From contig NZ_CP183303.1 of NCBI RefSeq assembly GCF_048541585.1, forward strand, positions 1,116,001 through 1,180,000: 64,000 nt of DNA, read 5' to 3'. Positions 44,845 to 53,638 of this stretch are shown here, in pieces. The stretch comes from Legionella_C sp048541585 (GTDB lineage Bacteria > Pseudomonadota > Gammaproteobacteria > Legionellales > Legionellaceae). The notes under the pieces were generated by a model that saw only the letters and a list, made by a program, of their open reading frames with translations, made no database searches and was not told the DNA's origin. A program made the position numbers and the translations under genes. The number at the start of each line of letters is the position of its first letter. Position 1 is the first letter of the stretch.

Positions 44845-47049
44845 ATGGAAATTCTCTGCTTTTTAGCTGGAGTGGTTTTGATTTATACAAAATCAATATA
44901 TCCAGTCTTAATTATTATGGTTGCTCTTTGGCTAAGAGCCAGCTGGTATATTGTCTTTTGGTTTAGCTTGGCAATACTTTGGGCTTACCTGCATCAAGCT
45001 TCAATGGCTCGTGAGGAAACAAAAGCGCCTAGGGTTATACAGCATGCCGCTATGGTCGGTGAAATTGCATCTATTCCAATCGTCACAGAATTTAAAACTC
45101 AATTTAAATTTCATCTACGACAATTAAATCAAAAACCGGTGAAGGCTTATGTTTTATTAACCTGTTTTAATCATTGCCCAGTTTTTAAAGTCGGTCAGCT
45201 ATGGCAATTACAAGCTAAATTAAAACGCCCAGAAAACTTAGGCAACCCGGGCCATTTTAATTTTCGGGAACGTCTTCAAGCCGAGCATATTCAGTGGGTA
45301 GGGTATTTAAAGCCAGGCCAAAATCAATTATTGAGAGCAAAGCAGCAAAATAACATGCTGGCAATTCGTGAATCACTTGCGGCGAGATTAGCATTACTGC
45401 TACCCAATAGTAGCACATTAGGGATTATAGAAGCTTTAACGCTAGGATTAACCAGCCATATTGATAAGTCACAGTGGGAATTATTTCGCCATACAGGAAC
45501 CACCCATCTAATGGTTATTTCTGGGGCACACATTTATTTAGTAGCTAACCTTTTCTATCATTTGATGGATTGGTTCTGGCGGCGGTCCAGTTATCTTTGT
45601 TTATATCGTCCAGCCATGCAAGCAGCCAGTTTAGGTGGCTTATTGATGGGCTTTTTCTATGCGCTGTTAGCTGGATTTGCTATACCTGCGCAACGAGCTG
45701 TTATTGCCTGTACTGTTTTGTTGCTTCGTTATTTTTCTAAACGCTATTATTCCAGCTGGCAAGCTTGGCGTTATGCTTTAATGCTCATTATTGTTATTGA
45801 GCCACATGCGGTTTTACTTCCTGGTTTTTACTTATCTTTTATCGCTGTTGCTATTTTAATGGTTGCAAGCCAGCGTATTCCTTATCAAGGTTTAAAAAAA
45901 TTAATTGCCCTACAAGCGGCCTGTTTAATTGGTTTGCTACCTTTTACTCTTTACTGGTTCTCTTATGGTGCGCTTAATGGCCTTTTCGCTAATTTAATAG
46001 CTATTCCATTGGTAGGTTATTTAATAGTTCCTTTAAGTCTATTGAGTTTGTTATTAAGCCAGTTAACGACACAGCCTTGGGTATTATGGCCTACAGATTA
46101 CTTAATCAAAGGATTATTAATTTTTTTACAAGCAATAGATAAGTTTAATTACCTTAATTTAAATTTTTCCCTTGTTAATTTTTCAAACTTATTTGCGCTT
46201 AGTAGTGCACTTGTTATTTTATTTATTCTTCCTCTTAGAAGCTGGCTTGCAGGTGCCAGCTTGTTAATATTAGCGGTACTGTTTCCTTATGTGCCTAAAT
46301 TAAAACCAAACACTGCTCGCCTTGATGTACTTGATGTAGGCCAAGGCCTAGCCATTGTAATTAGTACCACAAACCATGTGCTGCTATATGATACTGGTAT
46401 GAAATTTTATCAAGGTGGTGATATGGCACAGATGGCTATAATTCCTTATCTAACAACGCGCGGAATTAAAAAAATTGATAAGATTATTATTAGTCATTCT
46501 GATTTGGATCATCGAGGTGGGCTTGCCTCAGTAGAAGATAAATATGGCCAAGTGGAATTGTTAGTAGATAACCCTCAATTCTATCACCGCGGCACCAAGT
46601 GCCATGAATATGCTACTTGGCAATGGGATGGTATTACTTTTCGTTTTTTACCCATCTATCTATCGAAGAAAAATAAAAATAATTCTTCTTGCGTATTACA
46701 AATTATTACACCCAGTGGCAACGCTTTAATAACAGGTGATATTGAAAAGGAAGCAGAACGCTATTTAATAAGGCATTACCCCAAACAGTTAGCGTCAGAT
46801 ATTTTAGTTGTTGCCCACCATGGCAGTAAGACCTCTTCGACTGATGCTTTTATTGCGCAAGTACTACCAAAATTTGCACTTATTTCAGCAGGCTTTGACA
46901 ATCGCTATCATTTTCCTCATCAGCAAACGCTTGAAACTTTAAAACGTTATAATAGTAAAATTTTAAATACTATAGATTGCGGTATGATAACTGTTGAATT
47001 TAATACTAATAGTCAGGGTATAAAGCCTAGCTGTTATAAAGCTCATTAA
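44845..47049 (+). CDS. comEC: ComEC/Rec2 DNA-uptake channel
   Basis: Inner-membrane channel for transforming DNA. The 734 residues have an N-terminal membrane part and OB-like periplasmic domain, the Competence domain (about 200-480, including THLMVISGAHIYLV and PAQRAVIACTVLLLRY), and a C-terminal metallo-beta-lactamase-like domain starting at LDVLDVGQGLAIVI, with HSDLDHRGG (about 551) and AHHGSKTSST. All parts are intact, so natural competence is plausible if the other genes exist. Confidence 0.95.
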   Translation: MEILCFLAGVVLIYTKSIYPVLIIMVALWLRASWYIVFWFSLAILWAYLHQASMAREETKAPRVIQHAAMVGEIASIPIVTEFKTQFKFHLRQLNQKPVKAYVLLTCFNHCPVFKVGQLWQLQAKLKRPENLGNPGHFNFRERLQAEHIQWVGYLKPGQNQLLRAKQQNNMLAIRESLAARLALLLPNSSTLGIIEALTLGLTSHIDKSQWELFRHTGTTHLMVISGAHIYLVANLFYHLMDWFWRRSSYLCLYRPAMQAASLGGLLMGFFYALLAGFAIPAQRAVIACTVLLLRYFSKRYYSSWQAWRYALMLIIVIEPHAVLLPGFYLSFIAVAILMVASQRIPYQGLKKLIALQAACLIGLLPFTLYWFSYGALNGLFANLIAIPLVGYLIVPLSLLSLLLSQLTTQPWVLWPTDYLIKGLLIFLQAIDKFNYLNLNFSLVNFSNLFALSSALVILFILPLRSWLAGASLLILAVLFPYVPKLKPNTARLDVLDVGQGLAIVISTTNHVLLYDTGMKFYQGGDMAQMAIIPYLTTRGIKKIDKIIISHSDLDHRGGLASVEDKYGQVELLVDNPQFYHRGTKCHEYATWQWDGITFRFLPIYLSKKNKNNSSCVLQIITPSGNALITGDIEKEAERYLIRHYPKQLASDILVVAHHGSKTSSTDAFIAQVLPKFALISAGFDNRYHFPHQQTLETLKRYNSKILNTIDCGMITVEFNTNSQGIKPSCYKAH

Positions 47050-47074
47050 AAGATTATTGGCTAGGTTAAGATTT

Positions 47075-48892
47075 CTATTTAAATTCAACGCGTACACATT
47101 TTGCCAGGCACTCCGCGCTTTCGCTATCAGCGTGCTCGTTTTGCTTTATACTTTTTATTTCGTAGTTTTCTGCTTCTAATAGTTTTTTTCTATCAATATT
47201 ATCTTTGCCTGTGCTCCAAAATGTCTGATTATGATCACCGGCGTAAACAGAAGCACCAGAATGTATGGAATAAAAACGTAACTCTTTCGTGTCGGCATAG
47301 ACAACGCCAACATAGGCTTTAATTGTTACAGGCCTTACTTTTTTTGCTTGCAATTCTTTTACTACTCGTCCTAACAAGCATTCAGCATCTATTTTTTTAA
47401 TGTCGTCATCTCGTAACGTTATGCAACGTAAAAAGGGATATTTTTGCTTATTTCGTTTATATAATTCTGGAACAGTGCGATCGAATTTAGATAGCTCATT
47501 ATCTGTAAGGTCAATAATTTTTTCCACTTGCCAAGCTTGTAAAGGTTTCTTTTTTGTGCGTAGGATACATAAGGGATCTTTATCACTAGGTAACTTAAGC
47601 TCATCGATATCGCCTATATTAACTAATTCAATTATCTTGCCGAATTGGTTCTTAGTAATCGTGTAGCCTGTAACTTGATCATGATTTATAAAAAATAGTT
47701 TAATAGGTTCGGCCAAAACTAAAACAAAGCCGCTCGTTAAACCTATATTTTTTATTATCCTAATTAAGCTTTGCTGACTAGTGCTTGCATTTTGTAATAT
47801 TTTTTCATGAGATAGGCAAAAACTACTTGTAGTGCTCTGCGGTATAGGGCTAGTTGGTGTATTTTTTTCTTCTTCCGTTTTTTTTAAAACGGCAGTTTTA
47901 CATCCTAATAAAATAACTTCTTTAATACGTGGACATAAGTTAATACATTCTAAAATTTTGCTAGCATCAAAGTTATTAATATCGTTTGAATTATTAAGCG
48001 TGTGACCAATAAAAGTTAAGTGAATATCCTGCTGGAGTGTTGAACATAGCTTTAAAACCACACTAATTTGGTTATAGTCAGCAGTTATACGCGCACATTT
48101 ACCTTTACGTTTTGGATGATTACAATAAGTTTCATAAGCATCTTTAAGTTCATTTTCTAAAATATTTGGCGTTACAATCAAATAAGTTTTATCTTTAAAC
48201 TGTTCCAAAATAATGCTTTCCGCTTCTTTTTTAAATTCCGCGGGAACAGCATTTATTAAGGTAAAGTCTGCTAAAATAAAATGCTTTAAGCCTAAAGCAT
48301 TAATAACTATTTTTTCTATAGTTTCATTTTTCAGATTTTTAAAGCCTAGAGGATATTTTTGGACAAAATAGATATAAAGTGCTTTTTCTTTTTCGGAGAA
48401 ATCTTCATTTTTTTTAGAAAAAAAGAGGCCTAAGCTTTCTTTAGGAAGTGAAGATTCCTTCTCAATTAACTTTTTAAAAAAATCTAAATATTCATTATAT
48501 AAAGGCGTATCTCGCTTAATCATTCCAAGATGATTAAGTATATATAAAGGGCTAATTAAAACTGCTTTTTCTAAGAGCTTTAGTTGATTTACAGTGAAAT
48601 TTTTAGCAATAGTAATGTCAGGCAGCGGTAAAAATTCAACATAGATTGATGAGATAAGTGGGTTATTTAAGGCTGCTAGATATACTTTTAAATAATCATC
48701 TGAAATTACATTATCCTTAGGTGGCTTAATAAACTGCAAAGCAGCCGGACAGTCCTTAACAGCAATAGTACAGATCTCAAGGTATTCTTTAAAACTATCA
48801 CTATCTTCAGCAGGGATTAAGTTTTGCGGAATATCTTGTAATTTATGCCAATCCTTTTTAACTTCCTCTTTATAATCACTTAATGTTAGCAT
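47075..48892 (-). CDS. Effector-like protein, caspase-like His/Cys dyad
   Basis: A 606-residue protein (605 if the second ATG starts it), paralog of the one at 43345-44607. The central domain alternates strands and helices; it has His298 in LTFIGHTL and Cys332 in VILLGCKTA, spaced as the dyad of CHAT/C80/clostripain-type peptidases. About 170 residues with a hydrophobic segment (IGLTSGFVLVLAEPIKLFFI) follow the Cys before the shared LLGRV...VTIKAYVG block. No signal peptide. PmrA-like promoter upstream. Proteolytic activity is a hypothesis based on the two motifs. Confidence 0.55.
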   Translation of the reverse strand: MLTLSDYKEEVKKDWHKLQDIPQNLIPAEDSDSFKEYLEICTIAVKDCPAALQFIKPPKDNVISDDYLKVYLAALNNPLISSIYVEFLPLPDITIAKNFTVNQLKLLEKAVLISPLYILNHLGMIKRDTPLYNEYLDFFKKLIEKESSLPKESLGLFFSKKNEDFSEKEKALYIYFVQKYPLGFKNLKNETIEKIVINALGLKHFILADFTLINAVPAEFKKEAESIILEQFKDKTYLIVTPNILENELKDAYETYCNHPKRKGKCARITADYNQISVVLKLCSTLQQDIHLTFIGHTLNNSNDINNFDASKILECINLCPRIKEVILLGCKTAVLKKTEEEKNTPTSPIPQSTTSSFCLSHEKILQNASTSQQSLIRIIKNIGLTSGFVLVLAEPIKLFFINHDQVTGYTITKNQFGKIIELVNIGDIDELKLPSDKDPLCILRTKKKPLQAWQVEKIIDLTDNELSKFDRTVPELYKRNKQKYPFLRCITLRDDDIKKIDAECLLGRVVKELQAKKVRPVTIKAYVGVVYADTKELRFYSIHSGASVYAGDHNQTFWSTGKDNIDRKKLLEAENYEIKSIKQNEHADSESAECLAKCVRVEFK

Positions 48893-49265
48893 CAAATTTG
48901 CAATCTACAGCCTTTTAATAACTATAAAAAATATGAGTTAAGGCAATATTAAATAAAGTAATCAAAGTTGTAAAATATTTGTAATAATTTATTAAAAAAT
49001 AGTTAATTATATTAAAGGTTGCATTTATTGATAAATTTTTATACAATTTGTATTTATTTTTATAAATCATTTACTTAATAAATTAACTTACTTAAATTAG
49101 CAAGTTTGCTATTTGACTAAAGTTGTTATGAAAAATCTTTAGCATTTTTCTGGAATAGAATTGTTTTAAGGTTAAAATCAAGTTGATAACTTGTTTTTAA
49201 TTTTACTCTAGTCATTGTATTAACGTGTAAGTTAATTAGAGCTGGCATTAAGTATTGACATTAAA
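48893..49265. other. Divergent AT-rich intergenic region
   Basis: The 373 bp between the leftward 606-residue gene and the rightward NTPDase gene hold the PmrA-like promoter at 48921-48953. The remainder is AT-rich with no hairpin or frame of note and should include the NTPDase promoter. Confidence 0.4.
48921..48953 (-). promoter_or_regulatory. PmrA-like tandem box and -10 for 606-aa gene
   Basis: On the minus strand: TTTAATATT (48953-48945), 2 bp, CTTAACTCA (48942-48934), 7 bp, TATAGT (48926-48921). The first half-site fits the known consensus at every position except the first. Confidence 0.65.
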
Positions 49266-50453
49266 ATGTCCATTATGTACTATGCGCGCACTAGGGATTT
49301 GGATGTCTTATTAATGCGTTTATTAGTTAGTTTTTGCTTAGCAGGTCTTTTTTATACCTCTACTCTTTTCGCCGTTTCCTCTAGTGGATGTGAGCAACAA
49401 CAGTGCGTAGTAGTCATTGATGTTGGCAGCACCGGTTCTCGTTTACATCTTTATTCCTATGATTTAGATAAAACTAACTCTCCTATTGAAATTACCGAGC
49501 GTTTTAATAAAAAAATTAAACCAGGCTTTGCAACTATTGAAGCCAATGAAGCAACCATAGATGCTTATTTAACTATTCTTTTTTCAGGCGTTCCTGAGTC
49601 AAACTATCCTGTCTATTTTTATGCTACTGCTGGTATGCGTCTTTTGCCACAAGCTAAACAGCAACAACTCTATAGCCTTGTTAACAATTGGTTTCAAACT
49701 CATTCTAATTGGCAACTCGCTGCTGCGAAAACAATTAGTGGTAATGATGAGGGCTTATATGGTTGGCTTGCTTTAAATTACCGCTTAAATAAATTATCAG
49801 ATGACAAGCCGGTAGGCTATATGGATATGGGTGGTGCTTCAGTGGAAATCGCATTTCCCATAATCAGCAATCAAGCTAGCAATTCAAAAGATGTTAAAGA
49901 CATTGATTTATATGGCAAGCATTTTAAAGTCTACATTCACAGCTTTTTAGGGCTTGGACAAACCGAAGTAACTCACCAATTTTTAGATACCAATAGCTGT
50001 TTTATTAAAGATTATGAAATGCCAACAGGTGAGCTTGCAAGTGGAGATGCTTATCAATGCAAAAGTGAGGTGTCTGCATTGATGAATGCAGTACATCATG
50101 TTAATCAAGTTGTTCAACCAATATTAAGCTCAACTACAGTGACCAATTGGTATGTGGGCGGTGGCTTAGAAGAACTCGCTAAGAGTCAACCGTTTACTTT
50201 TTCTAATAATCACTTCACAAGCCAAGAACTACTTGAGCAAGCCAATTCCTTAGTTTGTAATCAACAGTGGCAAGATTTAAGTGCTCAATACGCAGCCAAC
50301 GACTACTTATACGGTTATTGTCTCTTTCCAGCCTATTATTATGCATTAATGGTTGACGGCTATGGTATCAAACCTGACCAAGCTCTAAATTACCTACCTA
50401 GTGAGCAAAGTACCGACTGGAGCTTAGGCGTGGTATTACAGCAAAAAGTCTAG
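49266..50453 (+). CDS. Secreted ecto-NTPDase (GDA1/CD39 apyrase family)
   Basis: Nucleoside triphosphate diphosphohydrolase of a family found mainly in eukaryotes and in Legionella, where one member supports intracellular growth. It has a signal sequence (hydrophobic MRLLVSFCLAGLFYTSTLFA, starting at Met17), ACR1 DVGSTGSRLHLY (52-63), ACR2 YATAGMRLL, ACR3 with a catalytic Glu in SGNDEGLYGWLALNY, ACR4 GYMDMGGASVEIAF and ACR5 YVGGGLEE. All are intact. The ATG at 49314 may be the true start. It probably hydrolyses host ATP/ADP in the vacuole. Confidence 0.88.
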   Translation: MSIMYYARTRDLDVLLMRLLVSFCLAGLFYTSTLFAVSSSGCEQQQCVVVIDVGSTGSRLHLYSYDLDKTNSPIEITERFNKKIKPGFATIEANEATIDAYLTILFSGVPESNYPVYFYATAGMRLLPQAKQQQLYSLVNNWFQTHSNWQLAAAKTISGNDEGLYGWLALNYRLNKLSDDKPVGYMDMGGASVEIAFPIISNQASNSKDVKDIDLYGKHFKVYIHSFLGLGQTEVTHQFLDTNSCFIKDYEMPTGELASGDAYQCKSEVSALMNAVHHVNQVVQPILSSTTVTNWYVGGGLEELAKSQPFTFSNNHFTSQELLEQANSLVCNQQWQDLSAQYAANDYLYGYCLFPAYYYALMVDGYGIKPDQALNYLPSEQSTDWSLGVVLQQKV

Positions 50454-50527
50454 TTAAACTTGCTTAGTTATTTTAAAGTTGTGCTGTTAATTTAAAAATT
50501 ACTGAGAATTAATAAAAGGAATTTAGC

Positions 50528-50998
50528 ATGGAGCACAATCTATTACATGACCTTTTCAGCACTACAGCCTCCCCCTGGGTTATTTTTATTCGCTTAAGCG
50601 TTGGGTTGGTTTTCTTTACCGAAGGGCTACAAAAACTTATTTTTCCTGAACTTTTTGGCAAAGGCTGGTTTAAATCCTTAGGACTACCTTTTCCACAATT
50701 CTTAGGTCCCTTAGTAGGCTGGCTTGAGTTAATTTGTGGCTTCTTAATTCTTTTAGGATTATGTACTAAGATTGCTTGCATTCCGCTAATTATTCTAATG
50801 ATTATTGCTCTAATAACCACTAAACTTCCTATTTGTTTTGGTGGCAAATTAGGAATTTTCCATGTACACGAAGTAAACCGTTACGGCACATGGAGCTTCC
50901 TACACGAATCCCGATCTGACTGGGCTATGCTTATGGGCTGCTGCTATTTATTAATAGTAGGCGCCGGCAGCTGGTCCTTAGACGCCTATTTGAGTTAG
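50528..50998 (+). CDS. DoxX-family membrane protein
   Basis: A 156-residue protein with four membrane helices. FIRLSVGLVFFTEGLQKLIFPELFG and the following GWLELICGFLILLGL are typical of DoxX/DUF417-like proteins, which occur in thiosulphate:quinone oxidoreductase and stress-linked membrane complexes. The role here is unknown. AAAAGGA lies upstream of the ATG. It ends 62 bp before the tRNA-Thr. Confidence 0.8.
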   Translation: MEHNLLHDLFSTTASPWVIFIRLSVGLVFFTEGLQKLIFPELFGKGWFKSLGLPFPQFLGPLVGWLELICGFLILLGLCTKIACIPLIILMIIALITTKLPICFGGKLGIFHVHEVNRYGTWSFLHESRSDWAMLMGCCYLLIVGAGSWSLDAYLS

Positions 50999-51060
50999 CC
51001 AAAGAAGGAGCATAGCCCAAACTTGCTCCCCCAAACCCCCAAGTATATACTTTAAAAACT

Positions 51061-51133
51061 GCCGTTGTAGCTCAGTCGGTAGAGCGATTGACTCGTAATC
51101 AATAGGCCAGCGGTTCGATTCCGCTCAACGGCA
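51061..51133 (+). tRNA. tRNA-Thr (anticodon CGT)
   Basis: Complete cloverleaf: acceptor GCCGTTG/CAACGGC, D-arm with AGCTCAGTCGGTAGAGC, anticodon stem ATTGA/TCAAT with loop CTCGTAA (anticodon CGT, reads ACG), variable loop AGGCC, and T-arm AGCGG-TTCGATT-CCGCT, discriminator A. CCA is not encoded. It marks the junction of core genome and integrated element. Confidence 0.95.
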
Positions 51134-51182
51134 TAGAACTGAAAAGGGTTTTCTTCTGTAAATTAAATTTTAATAATCATTT

Positions 51183-51204
51183 GGGTACACTTTAGGGTAC
51201 ACTT
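51183..51204. repeat. Tandem GGGTACACTT near the element end
   Basis: GGGTACACTT occurs twice with a 12-bp period (51183-51192 and 51195-51204), 50 bp inside the tRNA end of the element. Short direct repeats here could be arm-type recombinase or excisionase sites. The rest of 51134-51402 has no gene. Confidence 0.35.
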
Positions 51205-51402
51205 AGCAAATTAAAGGGTCTTTCCCAAATCCGAGGGCACTTCGGCCATCCACATAGCACTGTAACTCGTAACTTATAATTTCAAGATAAATAAATTAAT
51301 ATGACTTAGTTTATTAAGATAAATATAGCTAAATTATTAGCTATTGCCTCATGTGTTTAGAGACTTTTTCAATTATAAATTATTTAGATAAGCAAAAATA
51401 AA

Positions 51403-51891
51403 ATGAATATAGAGTTAATTAAAAATAAGGATTGGAAACAGTTTCGAACATTAAGACTCGAAGCTTTACTTTCAAACCCAGAAGCATTTGGCTCTTCTTT
51501 TGAGGAAGAGGTTAATTTATCTGATAAAGAATTTGAGATAAATTTTAATAAAAGTACTATCTTTGGCGCTTTTGAGGAAAAGGATTTAATTGGTTGCGTT
51601 GGTTTTTTTATTTATTCTTTTTTAAAAATGAAGCATAAAGGCGCTGTTTTTAGTATGTATACTAAGCCAGAATATAGAAATTTAGGTGTTGGAAATGCTC
51701 TGTTGCAATATGTTATTGCATATGCAAAGGATAAAGTTATGCAACTTCATTTAACTGTGGTAACAACTAATCGAGCGGCAATTGAATTGTATCAAAAAAA
51801 TGGTTTTACAATATATGGCACTGAACCTCGGGCTTTAAAAGTAAATGATCAATTTTATGATGAGCATTTAATGGTATTAAATTTATTTTAG
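51403..51891 (+). CDS. GNAT acetyltransferase
   Basis: GCN5-related N-acetyltransferase of 162 residues. The N-terminal FRTLRLEALLSNPEAFGSSFEEE is typical of the RimI/phosphinothricin acetyltransferase-like set; YTKPEYRNLGVGNALLQYVI holds the acetyl-CoA pyrophosphate-binding loop, and NRAAIELYQKNGFTIYG is the C-terminal strand-helix. Substrate unknown. It is the first gene inside the element, likely cargo. Confidence 0.85.
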   Translation: MNIELIKNKDWKQFRTLRLEALLSNPEAFGSSFEEEVNLSDKEFEINFNKSTIFGAFEEKDLIGCVGFFIYSFLKMKHKGAVFSMYTKPEYRNLGVGNALLQYVIAYAKDKVMQLHLTVVTTNRAAIELYQKNGFTIYGTEPRALKVNDQFYDEHLMVLNLF

Positions 51892-51966
51892 AGATGTTTT
51901 AAAGTTACATAAATAAATTAGAATTCCTACCTCAAATTAGAAAATAGAATTAATTGTACAGGCAAC

Positions 51967-51990
51967 TTAAGCCCCAAAATAGGGGCTTAA
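51967..51990 (-). terminator. Hairpin at the end of ardA
   Basis: TTAAGCCCC (51967-51975) pairs with GGGGCTTAA (51982-51990) around AAAATA. The stop codon of ardA lies inside it. It should end the leftward ssb/ardA transcript, and the GNAT gene faces it. Confidence 0.55.
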
Positions 51991-52493
51991 TACCTTGAAA
52001 AAACATAAATCTCACCATTCGCTTCAACCGAATAATAATCACTAAGAAACAAATCACGAGCGAACGCTTCGTAATCTAAGTAACTTACTAAATTATCCGG
52101 TATCGCATGGCTATAGCATTCTTCCAAAATATGCCAGGCAAAATCGACTTCTGAATCATAAGCGCCAAGATAACATTCATTCATCATAAGAACTGCTTCC
52201 TCAAAGCCAACATTGGCAATAAGAGCTTGCCCTAGTTTGCCGTATGTTGCCATGAAGTCAGCATATCTAGAGACGGTTTCTATGTCTTCAGATTCGCTAA
52301 GATGGATATTCCCGAATCCTTCATAATCATGAAGTGCATAGTCGCCAGCTTCTTCAATGGTACTTTTAGCTAACATCGTTTGGATTTCATCACTAATCTC
52401 ATCAGCATGTTGATTAGCATTAATCCAAGCTCCGTGTAAAATGCCATGGTTGTAAGAGGCCAGGCATGCAACATAAATGCTTGGGGTAAGCAT
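51987..52493 (-). CDS. ardA: ArdA antirestriction protein
   Basis: DNA-mimic protein of 168 residues that blocks type I restriction enzymes during transfer. The start PSIYVACLASYNHGILHGAWINA is diagnostic, the protein is strongly acidic, and SLSEYADFMATYG/FEEAVxxMNECYLG segments match ArdA. GGAG precedes the start. It is last in a leftward cluster with ssb and a small gene, a usual combination on conjugative elements. Confidence 0.92.
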   Translation of the reverse strand: MLTPSIYVACLASYNHGILHGAWINANQHADEISDEIQTMLAKSTIEEAGDYALHDYEGFGNIHLSESEDIETVSRYADFMATYGKLGQALIANVGFEEAVLMMNECYLGAYDSEVDFAWHILEECYSHAIPDNLVSYLDYEAFARDLFLSDYYSVEANGEIYVFSRY

Positions 52494-52555
52494 CTTGCAT
52501 TCTCCTTAATTAAATAGATTAATAAACAGACTTATATCCCTTAAATGATGAATAG

Positions 52556-52975
52556 TTAAAAGGAGACATCTACTGTATTGTCTTGCAACATGTCTCGCAG
52601 GTTAGCAATGTGACTGTCAGCAACATTTGTTGGAGCTTGATTAGCCTTTTCTTGCCCTAAACACTGTATATTACTCACCACAATACTAATAGAGTGGCGG
52701 TTATTGCCATCTTCATCAGTCCATGGATTTGAGCGAAGCTTGCCTTCAACAAAGACTAAACTTCCTTTCTTTAAATATTCAGTGACTTTAGTTAAAGAGC
52801 CAAAGAAGACCAGCTGATGCCATTCAACTCGCGTATGCCGTTCTTCCTTAATTTTGAATGACTCATTTGTCGCTAACGTAGCCGTAACTAATGACTGACC
52901 ACTCTTACAAGTGATAGTTTTTGGTTCCGTACCTAAATGACCAATAAGTTGAATTTTATTTAAAAAAGCAGTCAT
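52556..52975 (-). CDS. ssb: Single-stranded DNA-binding protein
   Basis: OB-fold SSB of 139 residues, probably an element-encoded copy that protects DNA during conjugation. FLNKIQLIGHLGTEPKT, ATNESFKI and TEYLKKGSLVFVEGKLRSNPWTDEDGNNRHS are standard. The C-terminus lacks the usual acidic DDDIPF tip, ending in DNTVDVSF instead, still acidic and ending in Phe. AGGAGA lies before the ATG. Confidence 0.92.
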   Translation of the reverse strand: MTAFLNKIQLIGHLGTEPKTITCKSGQSLVTATLATNESFKIKEERHTRVEWHQLVFFGSLTKVTEYLKKGSLVFVEGKLRSNPWTDEDGNNRHSISIVVSNIQCLGQEKANQAPTNVADSHIANLRDMLQDNTVDVSF

Positions 52976-53070
52976 CGTGTTCTCCTAGTTGTTTTTAAGT
53001 AAAAGCACCACAGGAAAACTTCCGCATCAGCAGTAGTTTTTCTGTGATGCGGAAAGACAGCTAAATTCAA

Positions 53071-53238
53071 TCAGTGGTAAGCAGATACATGTTGCTTAAA
53101 ATCTGCAAGGACGAGCTCAACTTGTTGAATGTCATTTAAAGTCCACTGCTCACGAAAGTGACGCAAAGCATTTAAACAATAAATTAATTCAGCAAGTAAG
53201 TGCTCAATGTCTCTTTCTACAGTGCTTGTATATTGCAT
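53071..53238 (-). CDS. Small hypothetical protein upstream of ssb
   Basis: A 55-residue, helix-forming protein beginning MQYTSTVERDIEHLLAEL, with GGAGAGATC just before the ATG at 53238. No family was recognised. It is the first gene of the leftward cluster with ssb and ardA and is likely co-transcribed. The longer frame from 53274 lacks a ribosome-binding site. Confidence 0.6.
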   Translation of the reverse strand: MQYTSTVERDIEHLLAELIYCLNALRHFREQWTLNDIQQVELVLADFKQHVSAYH

Positions 53239-53638
53239 GATCTCTCCTTTGAACCAAAGAGACTGATATCCCAAAGAGAATAGTTCAATCCCTATTGGTT
53301 ATGCATAGAAAACATCACCGATTCGTCGGTTGGTTTTGCCAAGTTATTAATGAAAGTAGGCGTAAGCCTTCCTTGAGGGTAAGTACTGAAACTTAATCCA
53401 TGAATTAAATCTAAAAACATCAGATTTAATGGTTTTCCCGACTAAACGTTCTGCCATAGGATTAGGGAAGAAGATGGCATTTACAGGACTAGAAATCTAG
53501 TTTCGCCATAATTTCACTGGCTCGTCAGCTGTATTAATTTGATTCTAGCAAGCCAAAAAAAGAAATCAATAGCTATTCAAAAAATGTAACTAAATTTACC
53601 TATTTGATATCAAAAGATTGTTAATCATATTAACCAAG
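53239..53638. other. Non-coding stretch holding a STAXI-like RNA
   Basis: The 400 bp upstream of the small-gene/ssb/ardA cluster contain no gene. Besides the pseudoknot element (53431-53530) there are a 9-bp hairpin ATTAAATCT/AGATTTAAT (53404-53430), a short AGGC-GTAA-GCCT hairpin (53358-53369) and ACCGA-TTCG-TCGGT (53317-53330). Confidence 0.5.
53431..53530. ncRNA. STAXI-like pseudoknot element, copy A
   Basis: Crossing stems TTCCC (53435-53439)/GGGAA (53465-53469) and GCCAT (53453-53457)/ATGGC (53474-53478) form an H-type pseudoknot. The same layout recurs at 57955 with GCCAC/GTGGC in place of GCCAT/ATGGC, a compensating change. Conserved loops include CCCGACTxAAACGT and TTAGGGAA. Position next to ssb and ardA fits the STAXI RNA class. 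Which strand is the RNA is not settled. Confidence 0.6.

Noticed and set aside
49211..49250. PmrA-like site upstream of the NTPDase gene.
   Set aside because: The two TTAA cores are 12 bp apart, not 11, and no -10 box follows at the expected distance.
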